From Hyphomicrobiales bacterium (GTDB lineage: Bacteria; Pseudomonadota; Alphaproteobacteria; Rhizobiales; Beijerinckiaceae): 9,354 nt of DNA. The translations under genes and the position numbers were made by a program. The notes below the pieces were generated by a model that ran no database searches, was not told where the DNA came from, and saw only the letters and a list, made by a program, of their open reading frames with translations. The first letter of the stretch is position 1; every line of letters starts with the position of its first letter. The stretch lies in NCBI GenBank assembly GCA_947374125.1, contig CANCAR010000103.1, forward strand, positions 1 to 9,354. The letters are read 5' to 3'. Below are positions 1 to 5,528 of the stretch, in pieces.

Positions 1-175
1 TTGTTCCTCCTTTCAGTAGTTGATTGCGCTGCGAGCTTGAGCGAGTGAGAAGAAGAGCGTCTCGTTTGAGCACTCGTCCCGGAGGCGCCCGCTGAGGCTC
101 TGCCACCGGAACCCTGCTATCCGCCTGCTTAAATATCCCCATAATCTGGGGCTCGCTAAACCTAGTGACCTTCAT
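1..175 (-). pseudogene. IS3-family transposase remnant (orfA start fused to an orfB fragment, continues past left edge)
   Basis: Read on the minus strand from the ATG at 175-173, the first 26 or so residues (MKVTRFSEPQIMGIFKQAD, then SRVPVAE) match the typical start of IS3-family (IS407-like) OrfA, the DNA-binding half of the transposase. After about position 98 that frame loses all OrfA resemblance. Another minus-strand frame instead reads SGRLRDECSNETLFFSLAQA, the conserved C-terminal stretch of the IS3 OrfB catalytic subunit. The middle of the element (rest of orfA, most of orfB with the first catalytic Asp residues) is therefore missing. The Glu that normally precedes the S-F-N-G stretch reads as Gln. 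The OrfB frame then hits TGA at 16-14, where the family usually has Trp in a Y-W-K context. This cannot make a working transposase. The true family name of the IS and its terminal repeats cannot be decided here. Confidence 0.85.
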
Positions 176-329
176 ATGGATGCGGATTATCTCATTACAT
201 CATTTCTGTAATTAATATTTATGAATTAGGTTCGTCATTCTCAAACTTGTGTACTGATCAAACAACTACGTGTCGCACTATTGCAATAAATTTTTTTTAA
301 ATTACCTTCCCTAAGGTCACTAAGGTTTA
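157..329. repeat. 16-bp inverted repeat flanking an AT-rich 140-bp stretch
   Basis: The minus-strand sequence AAGGTCACTAGGTTTA (172 down to 157, inside the orfA start) recurs on the plus strand at 313-329 as AAGGTCACTAAGGTTTA, differing only by one inserted A. The enclosed 173-312 is strongly AT-rich with an 8-base T run near 291-298 and no open reading frame that I can support. The right arm lies just before the Shine-Dalgarno of the secreted-protein gene and contains a direct repeat CTAAGGT (311-317 and 320-326). It may be a trace of a second IS copy, an end of a rearrangement, or chance. Similarity stops at the arm borders on both sides. Confidence 0.55.
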
Positions 330-348
330 CAACAAGGAGGGATTGTTC

Positions 349-684
349 ATGATTAAGAAAATCATCATCGCCGGTTTTGTTTTTATTGGAGCGATGTCAG
401 TAACGCAAGCGCGCGACAGCTGGAAATTTGAAGTTACCAATGGTTCATCTGCTGCGGTAAAGCACTTTCGGACAAAGGAAGGCGGATCTTGGTCGAAAAA
501 CTGGATTTCTGGCGACAGAATTGAAAGAGGCGAGACCTTTATTATGGATTTTAACCATAGCGACGGCGAATGCGTGGTGCGGACACAGATCACCTTCGTT
601 GATGATACCTATTTCGATTATGATGTCGATTACTGCAAAATTGATGTCATCATCATTCGCGAGAGTGAACTGCTCTTCAAATAA
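349..684 (+). CDS. small secreted two-cysteine protein, unknown function
   Basis: The product is 111 residues. Residues 1-21 form a clear signal peptide: Lys-Lys after the start, a hydrophobic core (IIIAGFVFIGAM) and a probable cleavage site after V-T-Q-A, so the mature protein of about 90 residues is expected in the periplasm or outside. The mature part has the pattern of a family of small alphaproteobacterial exported proteins: a V-T-N-like start, a short loop with W and S, an R-x-x-x-G-E turn followed by a strand ending in F, then two cysteines (C75 and C96) about 20 residues apart that could form a disulfide. That resemblance is from memory and no function is known for the family. The ATG at 349 is chosen because AAGGAGG (334-340) lies 8 bases before it; the in-frame TTG at 343 is too close to that site. 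The gene is visibly more AT-rich than its neighbours and sits beside an IS remnant, which suggests acquisition or weak selection. Confidence 0.75.
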   Translation: MIKKIIIAGFVFIGAMSVTQARDSWKFEVTNGSSAAVKHFRTKEGGSWSKNWISGDRIERGETFIMDFNHSDGECVVRTQITFVDDTYFDYDVDYCKIDVIIIRESELLFK

Positions 685-717
685 GGGCGCAGGCGAACTA
701 CCCCTCGAACGTTTTGG

Positions 718-746
718 TTGGCGTATCGGATTTTCCAATACGCCAA
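718..746. terminator. hairpin after the secreted-protein gene
   Basis: TTGGCGTAT (718-726) and ATACGCCAA (738-746) pair perfectly over 9 bp, with a further GGA/TCC pairing inside the loop. It lies 33 bp after the stop of the secreted-protein gene, in the gap between two converging genes. No T tract follows on the plus strand, so termination is only likely, not shown. Confidence 0.4.
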
Positions 747-771
747 ACGATCCATTTGAGTAATGTATGAT

Positions 772-821
772 TGGCCTTCTGACGCGTTCCCACTCTGCTC
801 TTTAAAGAGTATCTGAGGCCA
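772..821. terminator. nested palindromes between convergent genes
   Basis: TGGCCT (772-777) and AGGCCA (816-821) are inverted arms around the perfect 12-bp palindrome CTCTTTAAAGAG (798-809). The structure begins 9 bp after the stop of the ABC exporter gene on the minus strand and could mark its transcript end. There is no clear run of T after it in either direction. Confidence 0.25.
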
Positions 822-830
822 TATTTGCAC

Positions 831-2906
831 TCAGACCCGAACCACCTTAAACCCACCGTGATCTATCGCCTCCATGCGGATTCCTGCGGCGTGGAAGGCC
901 TTTAGCGTTGAGCGGTGGCCAATCGAGATCAACGTTGTGCCGGGCAGGCGGTCTTTCAAGATGGAATAGAGCTTGGCCTCGCTGTCCTCGTCCAATGCCG
1001 AGGTGGCCTCATCCAGAAACAGCCAATTGGGTTTGGCCAGCAAAGCGCGGGCGACCGCTACGCGTTGTTGCTCGCCGCCAGAGAGACGCTGGGACCAATT
1101 CGCCTGTTCGTCGAGCCGGTCTGTCAGTTTCCCGAGGCCCGAGGCGGAGAGCGCGGAGGTTATTTCGGCATCGCTGAACTGGGACTGATCGGCCGGATAG
1201 GAGACGCAATCCCGTAGTGTGCCTTGTGGCAGATAGGGCTTTTGCGGGAGCAGTAAGACGCCTGCGCCTGCGGGCAGCACAACTTCGCCCGTGCCATAGG
1301 GCCAGATGCCCGAGATGGCGCGCAGCAGCGTTGATTTACCTGAACCGGATGGGCCGGAAATCAGCACCGCTTCACCCGGCTTGAACGTAATATCGGCTTC
1401 CACAATGGCAGTGCCATCGGGGAGGGCAAGCTTAAGTTGGCTGGCCCGGATGCTGGTATCGTCCGATCGACGCTGCGCGATCATGGGTGGTTTCTTGCCA
1501 AGATGGCGGGCGTTGTCGATGGACGTATCAAATCCGGTTAGACGCTGGATCACGGCGAGATAGGCCGCAACCGAGGTATAGGCATCGATAAAGAAACTGA
1601 GTGAGCCTTCCACACGGCCAAAGGCGCTGGCGGTTTGGGTCAGCACGCCTAACTGGATTTTGCCGAGGAAGTAGAAGGGGGCTGCCACCACATAAGGGAT
1701 CAGCGGGCTGATTTGGCCATAGCCGGCGGTGAACGCCATCAGCATTTTACGAAGCGACACGATAGAGAGGAAGTTACGGATAACGTCGCCGAATTTGCCC
1801 ATGAGCAGGCCGCGCTCGGCAGGCTCGCCTTTGAGCAATGCGATCTGCTCGGCATATTCCCGTAAACGCGCGAGCGAAAAGCGGAAATTCGCCTCGTATT
1901 TTTGCTGGTCGAAATACAGCCCGATAAGTTTGCGGCCAATTAAATGGGTAACAAGCGTACCAAAGCCGGAATAGAGGCACGCGACCCAGAAGAGGAAGCC
2001 CGGAATGGCAATCTCGGTGCCGGGAATCGTGAAATTGGCGGAGATCGTCCAGAGGATGATCGAGAAGGAAACGAGCGAGCTTGTGGTCGACAGCAACGAG
2101 ATCGAAAAGCTGTAGGTACGGCTGATGAATTCATCGACATCATCGGCGATGCGCTGATCGGGGTTGTCGGCCCCGCTGCCTGCGAGCGCCATGCGGTAAT
2201 GGCTGCCTTCATCCAACCAATCGCTGACATAGCGGGCGGTGAGCCAGCGGCGCCAACGGATCGTCAATTGCGACTGGAGGATATATTCGATGATCGCCGA
2301 GACGATGTAGATCGAAGCCCAGAAGAAAAAGACGGTGTAAAGCAGCGACCAGAATACCTCGCTGTTCTTCTCTTGAATGGCGTTAAACCAGTCGCGGTTG
2401 AAGTAAGAAAGCCTAACCGAAATTCCGACCTGTGCCTGATTGATCAAAACCAGCAGCACAACGAAGGCGCGCGCCAAGGTTTGTTCGACAATCGAGAAAG
2501 CGGGTAGCGGCCAGAGGCGGACGGTGACGATATCACGCCCGTCAAAAAACCGATCGGCGATGCGCATAATGGCGGCAATACCGGGGATGAAGGAAATGCC
2601 AAAGATAATGAGGCCAAACACGCCAACGGTGACGGGTAGGCTTTCGGGCAAAGTGAGTGCTTCGAGCGCTGCGGGCCAAAGCTCATGAGAAGCAAGCGTA
2701 ACAACCGCACCAAAGACGAGAAACTCAGTGGCGAAGATCGCCGCGAATATCTGCAAAAACCGCGATAAGTTTACCGAACGCCAAGTGGTAACCGATAAGA
2801 GCACGCCTACAATGCCAAGGCCAATGGCTTGAACATCGCTGCCCGACAATCCGAGACCGAGCGAGACAAGCGAGAAAAGGGCGATAGCAAGGGCAAGTAG
2901 GCGCAT
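831..2906 (-). CDS. ABC exporter, fused permease and ATPase, ABCD/YddA/BclA type
   Basis: The 691-residue half-transporter combines a membrane domain of the SbmA/BacA class with a nucleotide-binding domain and should work as a homodimer in the inner membrane. Residues 1-115 carry three hydrophobic segments. The BacA-like membrane domain follows (about 140-450), with the family stretch N-R-D-W-F-N-A (170-176) and N-P-D-Q-R-I (248-253). The ATPase domain has Walker A GPSGSGKS (518-525), Q-loop Gln555, signature LSGGEQQ (608-614), Walker B WLFLDE (628-633) and switch His664, so all catalytic elements are present. Known relatives include E. coli YddA and rhizobial BclA, the latter importing antimicrobial peptides; fatty acyl or vitamin cargo is known for other relatives. 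The substrate here cannot be read from sequence. The extra N-terminal hydrophobic segments make it longer than about 580-residue family members. No good Shine-Dalgarno precedes the ATG, so the start is moderately certain. It follows the tacAT-like genes on the same strand after 85 bp. Confidence 0.9.
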   Translation of the reverse strand: MRLLALAIALFSLVSLGLGLSGSDVQAIGLGIVGVLLSVTTWRSVNLSRFLQIFAAIFATEFLVFGAVVTLASHELWPAALEALTLPESLPVTVGVFGLIIFGISFIPGIAAIMRIADRFFDGRDIVTVRLWPLPAFSIVEQTLARAFVVLLVLINQAQVGISVRLSYFNRDWFNAIQEKNSEVFWSLLYTVFFFWASIYIVSAIIEYILQSQLTIRWRRWLTARYVSDWLDEGSHYRMALAGSGADNPDQRIADDVDEFISRTYSFSISLLSTTSSLVSFSIILWTISANFTIPGTEIAIPGFLFWVACLYSGFGTLVTHLIGRKLIGLYFDQQKYEANFRFSLARLREYAEQIALLKGEPAERGLLMGKFGDVIRNFLSIVSLRKMLMAFTAGYGQISPLIPYVVAAPFYFLGKIQLGVLTQTASAFGRVEGSLSFFIDAYTSVAAYLAVIQRLTGFDTSIDNARHLGKKPPMIAQRRSDDTSIRASQLKLALPDGTAIVEADITFKPGEAVLISGPSGSGKSTLLRAISGIWPYGTGEVVLPAGAGVLLLPQKPYLPQGTLRDCVSYPADQSQFSDAEITSALSASGLGKLTDRLDEQANWSQRLSGGEQQRVAVARALLAKPNWLFLDEATSALDEDSEAKLYSILKDRLPGTTLISIGHRSTLKAFHAAGIRMEAIDHGGFKVVRV

Positions 2907-2920
2907 GGGAATCCGTCGGG

Positions 2921-2966
2921 TTATGGCTATAGGGCGAAGATACTTAGCACGGTTTTAATGCCATAA
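2921..2966. repeat. 7-bp inverted repeat upstream of the ABC exporter gene
   Basis: TTATGGC (2921-2927) and GCCATAA (2960-2966) are perfect inverted arms with 32 bp between them, in the 85-bp gap between the GNAT toxin stop and the exporter start. The position would suit a regulator site or a weak mRNA structure before the exporter. I see no convincing -35/-10 pair here. Confidence 0.25.
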
Positions 2967-2991
2967 TGAAACGCGAAATGCCCGATAGGGA

Positions 2992-3510
2992 TCAACGGGT
3001 CAGAATTGCCCTGACGTCCTTTATCAGTAGAAACAAATGATAGGGGTCTGTCGGGCTCGCCTCGAAATCGAGATTGAGATACCACTGCCTTGCCTCATCA
3101 TCCTTCGCATGAACAAGCAAAGCTCGAATGCCTGCAATATCGGCAGCTTGTACGGTTCGGAGCAATGCATTTTTCAAGAGCGCCAATCCAAGGCCCCGCC
3201 CCTGCTCGGAGCGGTCAACGGCCAAGCGGGCAATCAACATGACGGGGATAGGGTGCTTCGCTAGTCCTTTTCGAACACGGTCAGACACTTCTGCATGATC
3301 GACTCCCCCGACGCATAGGCTGTAATAACCAACCACGCGATCAGTCCCACGGCATACGACATAGGTTTGGGTAGCTCCCGAATGTTGGCTGACGAGTGCA
3401 AACCGCTTGAGGAACTGGTCGAGTGCCGGTTTGCCGCAGTCGAAGCCATCGACAAAATGACGGGACGACAATTTCTCAATCGCGTCGAGGCGACGGGAAG
3501 CGTCCGTCAC
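2992..3510 (-). CDS. tacT: GNAT-family toxin, TacT/AtaT-like acetyltransferase
   Basis: The 172-residue protein is a GNAT acetyltransferase of the class paired with DUF1778 antitoxins. Characterised members (TacT, AtaT, KacT) transfer acetyl from acetyl-CoA to the amino group of aminoacyl-tRNA and so stop translation. The N-terminal F-D-C-G-K-P-A-L-D-Q-F-L block (23-34) is diagnostic of this toxin class. The acetyl-CoA loop is R-S-E-Q-G-R-G-L-G (100-108). Tyr144 in A-R-Q-W-Y sits where the class has its catalytic tyrosine. The ending H-L-F-L-L-I-K-D-V is also typical, so the protein looks intact and active. The start is GTG at 3510-3508, and its GTGA overlaps the stop of the antitoxin by four bases, which implies translational coupling. 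AAAGAGG lies some 10-16 bases before it. The symbol is by class; its target tRNA is unknown. Confidence 0.9.
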   Translation of the reverse strand: MTDASRRLDAIEKLSSRHFVDGFDCGKPALDQFLKRFALVSQHSGATQTYVVCRGTDRVVGYYSLCVGGVDHAEVSDRVRKGLAKHPIPVMLIARLAVDRSEQGRGLGLALLKNALLRTVQAADIAGIRALLVHAKDDEARQWYLNLDFEASPTDPYHLFLLIKDVRAILTR

Positions 3511-3782
3511 TCCAGCACACCTCTTTCAAGCAACAGGCGGGATAGGCGGGGTTTGGACATTACGGGCCGGTCTAACACGTCCTGAAACGCCGACCATTGC
3601 GCGTCGTTGAGTAGAAACAAGCGGCGGTCGATCAACGCTCCCTCGGCGGCAGCAATTCCGGCTTCAAGCAAAAATTCGGTTACATTTTTGTGCGATGAGG
3701 TTGCCGCACGCTGCAACAGCGCTTTCGTACTCGGCGTGGTGCGCACCTCAATCCGCTCGGATTTGGCTTCACTGGTGAGCAT
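3507..3782 (-). CDS. tacA: DUF1778 ribbon-helix-helix antitoxin, TacA-like
   Basis: The 91-residue protein has an N-terminal ribbon-helix-helix domain: the strand R-I-E-V-R-T-T (10-16) binds DNA as a dimer, and helices cover about 17-47, including H-K-N-V-T-E-F (31-37). The C-terminal half with F-L-L-N-D-A-Q-W (56-63) is the usual toxin-embracing part of DUF1778 proteins. It neutralises the GNAT toxin encoded next and should repress their shared promoter. I prefer the ATG at 3782-3780 because AAAGAGG (3794-3788) ends 5 bases before it; the upstream in-frame ATG at 3797 would put that ribosome site inside the coding sequence. The stop shares GTGA with the toxin start. A palindrome lies at 3806-3816, just upstream. 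Confidence 0.88.
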   Translation of the reverse strand: MLTSEAKSERIEVRTTPSTKALLQRAATSSHKNVTEFLLEAGIAAAEGALIDRRLFLLNDAQWSAFQDVLDRPVMSKPRLSRLLLERGVLE

Positions 3783-3805
3783 CTGAACCTCTTTCATTTC
3801 ATTCG

Positions 3806-3820
3806 CGTATCATACGTACG
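3806..3820. promoter_or_regulatory. probable operator of the tacA-like promoter
   Basis: CGTATCATACG (3806-3816) is a perfect odd-centred palindrome and overlaps a second palindrome CGTACG (3815-3820). On the minus strand it includes TATGAT (3814-3809), a good -10-like hexamer, 26 bases before the antitoxin start; I see no good -35. A ribbon-helix-helix dimer site over the promoter is what autoregulation by TacA-type antitoxins would need. The protein-site match is inferred from position. Confidence 0.5.
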
Positions 3821-3884
3821 ATGAACGGACAAGTTTTTCTTGTTTTGATGGACGGATTCTCACCGGCTTTTGAACGGCTTGAAG

Positions 3885-3910
3885 TATAATGATATCCATC
3901 ATAGGATATC
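3885..3910 (+). promoter_or_regulatory. probable promoter and operator of the vapBC-like module
   Basis: A consensus -10 hexamer TATAAT (3885-3890) is followed directly by GATATCC (3891-3897) and GGATATC (3904-3910), perfect 7-bp inverted arms with a 6-bp spacer. The expected transcription start falls inside the palindrome. Swapped-hairpin antitoxins of this class bind such palindromes, so this is the natural site for autorepression by the antitoxin-toxin complex. No recognisable -35 lies at the usual distance. Confidence 0.65.
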
Positions 3911-3941
3911 TTTCATTCGCAAAGTGATTGTGGAGTGTGTG

Positions 3942-4175
3942 ATGCAGGTATCTAAATGGGGCAATAGTCTTGCAGTCCGATTGCCTAAAAAACTGGTCGA
4001 AGAGCTTGGTCTTCAGCAGGGTGATACATTATCGATTCTTGCTGCACGCGATCACACAATTGAGGTGGAAACCCAACTCACGCGTCGTAAGAAGGCGCTG
4101 AAGCGGATGGCGGAGCGCGAATGGACGAGGCCAGACGGTTATCGGTTTGACCGTGAGGAGGCCAATGAGCGGTGA
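3942..4175 (+). CDS. vapB: AbrB/MazE-fold antitoxin, VapB-like
   Basis: The 77-residue protein begins M-Q-V-S-K-W-G-N-S-L-A-V-R-L-P, the hallmark of the swapped-hairpin AbrB/MazE DNA-binding fold (residues 1-45, with L-G-L-Q-Q-G-D at 22-28). The charged C-terminal tail (about 50-77, including W61, R63 and Y67) is the part that normally threads into the PIN toxin and blocks its active site. The ATG at 3942 is chosen because the fold starts there and GGAG (3932-3935) is 6 bases upstream; the open frame extends further upstream only through the operator. The gene overlaps the toxin start by GTGA at 4172-4175. As in other such pairs it should also repress the promoter at 3885. Confidence 0.9.
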   Translation: MQVSKWGNSLAVRLPKKLVEELGLQQGDTLSILAARDHTIEVETQLTRRKKALKRMAEREWTRPDGYRFDREEANER

Positions 4176-4567
4176 GTGCCTTTTTCGATACGAATATTAT
4201 CGTTTATGCTCAAGAGCGCGGCGAGAAGGGCAACATCGCGCGTGCGCTTCTGGCTGAGGGCGGTTATTTATCCGTTCAGGTTCTAAACGAATTCGCGTCC
4301 GTTAGCTCGCGTAAACAAGGCCGGACATGGTCTGAGATCGAAGAGGCTTTGAGTGATCTTCTCGCTCTTGTTAGGCCACCTGTATCGATAACGATTGATC
4401 TTCATGATCAGGCGCGGCGGCTTGCTTCTGAGATAGGTTTTTCGTTCTATGACGCACTGATCGTGGCAGCAGCGATCGGGGCGGGATGTCAAAATTTATA
4501 TTCAGAAGACATGCAACATGGCCGAACCATTGGACCGTTAACGATCATTAATCCGTTCTTGGAATAG
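4172..4567 (+). CDS. vapC: PIN-domain ribonuclease toxin, VapC-like
   Basis: The 131-residue protein is a complete PIN domain, a magnesium-dependent RNase. Known VapC toxins cleave tRNA or rRNA at single sites and halt translation. The acidic active site is visible: Asp6 in F-F-D-T-N, Glu40 in L-N-E-F, Asp94 in S-F-Y-D-A-L-I, and Glu112/Asp113 in S-E-D-M-Q-H-G. The start is GTG at 4172, overlapping the antitoxin stop by GTGA; GAGGAGG (4155-4161) lies 10 bases upstream, inside the antitoxin gene. No frame break or lost residue is seen, so it looks functional. Its RNA target cannot be inferred. The stop is 16 bp from the stop of the convergent phosphotransacetylase gene. Confidence 0.92.
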   Translation: MSAFFDTNIIVYAQERGEKGNIARALLAEGGYLSVQVLNEFASVSSRKQGRTWSEIEEALSDLLALVRPPVSITIDLHDQARRLASEIGFSFYDALIVAAAIGAGCQNLYSEDMQHGRTIGPLTIINPFLE

Positions 4568-4583
4568 GACGGCACCATTTCCC

Positions 4584-5510
4584 CTATTTCCCAACCCCCT
4601 TAAACACCCTTACCTCGGCCAGTAGCCGCGCGAGCGCGCAGGAGACGACGCGGCTTTCGAGCGTATCGGCGCGGCTCGTGAGGATCACGGGGACACGCGC
4701 GCCGACGACGATTCCGGCGGCTTCCGCATGGGCCATGAAGGAAAGCGTTTTGGCCAAAATATTGCCCGCCTCGATATCAGGCACAACAAGTACATTCGCT
4801 CGGCCTGCTACGGGCGATATAATGTGTTTTTGCGCTACCGCTCCCATATCGATGGCGTTGTCGAGTGCCAAAGGCCCGTCGATCAGCGCGCCGGTAATCT
4901 GGCCGCGATCGGCCATTTTGCACAGGGATGCGGCATCAAGGGTGGATTGAATGGCGGGATTGACCATCTCGGTGGCCGAAAGCACGGCTACTCGCACCTC
5001 GGATAGGCCTATGGCATGGGCAAAGTCGATGGCGTTTTGGACGATATCGGCTTTCTCGTGCAGATTTGGCGCAATGTTGATGGCCGCATCGGTAACGAGG
5101 AGGGGCTCAGTATGATGTGCGGTGGCCATGACGTAGCAATGGCTGATGCGGCGCTCGGTTCGTAACCCATTGGCGGGATTAATCACCGCGGACATCAACT
5201 CATCGGTATGAAGGCTGCCTTTCATCACCGCGTCGGCCTTGCCCTCGCGCACCAGCGCCAGGGCTGCATCGGCGGACGCATGGCTGTGGGGTGTGTCGAT
5301 GATGGGCCATGGCACGGGGTCAAGGCCCGCTTCCTGCGCCGCTTTGCGGATCTTGGCTTCTGGGCCTACCAGCAATGGATCAATCAGACCCTCCTTGACA
5401 GCCGCGGCAAGGCTTTCGAGCGTTAAGGCATCGCAGGGATGGACGACTGCCAGGCGCAAGGCCGGCTTCTCTTTGGCACGGAGAAGGAGCGCTTTAAAGA
5501 CCGGGTGCAT
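4584..5510 (-). CDS. phosphate acetyl/butyryltransferase (PTA_PTB family)
   Basis: The 308-residue enzyme belongs to the phosphotransacetylase/phosphotransbutyrylase family, which interconverts acyl-CoA plus phosphate with acyl phosphate plus CoA in the cytoplasm. Visible family blocks are M-K-G-S-L-H-T-D-E-L (96-105), T-D-A-A-I-N-I-A-P (140-148), G-P-L-A-L-D-N-A (212-219), P-D-I-E-A-G-N (244-250) and P-V-I-L-T-S-R-A-D-T (274-283). It has only the PTA_PTB domain, without the N-terminal MaoC-type hydratase domain of the longer alphaproteobacterial fusions or the regulatory DRTGG part of E. coli Pta. Acetyl versus butyryl preference is not clear. The ATG at 5510 is preferred over the one at 5528 because AAGGAG (5525-5520) lies 9 bases before it. 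It follows the glutathione S-transferase gene by 18 bp, so they are probably cotranscribed. An acetate kinase gene, its usual partner, is not in this window. Confidence 0.88.
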   Translation of the reverse strand: MHPVFKALLLRAKEKPALRLAVVHPCDALTLESLAAAVKEGLIDPLLVGPEAKIRKAAQEAGLDPVPWPIIDTPHSHASADAALALVREGKADAVMKGSLHTDELMSAVINPANGLRTERRISHCYVMATAHHTEPLLVTDAAINIAPNLHEKADIVQNAIDFAHAIGLSEVRVAVLSATEMVNPAIQSTLDAASLCKMADRGQITGALIDGPLALDNAIDMGAVAQKHIISPVAGRANVLVVPDIEAGNILAKTLSFMAHAEAAGIVVGARVPVILTSRADTLESRVVSCALARLLAEVRVFKGVGK

Positions 5511-5528
5511 GGCGTTCCACTCCTTCAT

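Noticed and set aside
1..12. Minus-strand AAGGAGGAACAA as the ribosome site of a gene starting just left of the window
   Set aside because: The same bases continue the IS3 OrfB reading frame (K-E-E after the Y-W-K position), so the purine run is better explained as decayed transposase coding sequence.
40..175. Structured regulatory RNA or riboswitch on the minus strand
   Set aside because: The GC-rich conserved-looking stretch translates to IS3 OrfA and OrfB motifs, which explains its familiarity without any RNA element.
1944..2507. 187-codon open frame on the plus strand
   Set aside because: It lies entirely opposite the exporter gene, whose domains and motifs are unambiguous; its product has no recognisable motif and is rich in charged residues typical of antisense frames.
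3870..3941. Longer N-terminus for the VapB-like antitoxin
   Set aside because: The extension would read through the palindromic operator and has no family resemblance, whereas the fold begins precisely at the Met at 3942 behind a GGAG site.
831..4567. A defence island joining the exporter and the toxin-antitoxin modules
   Set aside because: No nuclease, helicase, CBASS, retron or abortive-infection gene is present apart from the two ordinary toxin-antitoxin pairs, so the sequence does not support a larger system.
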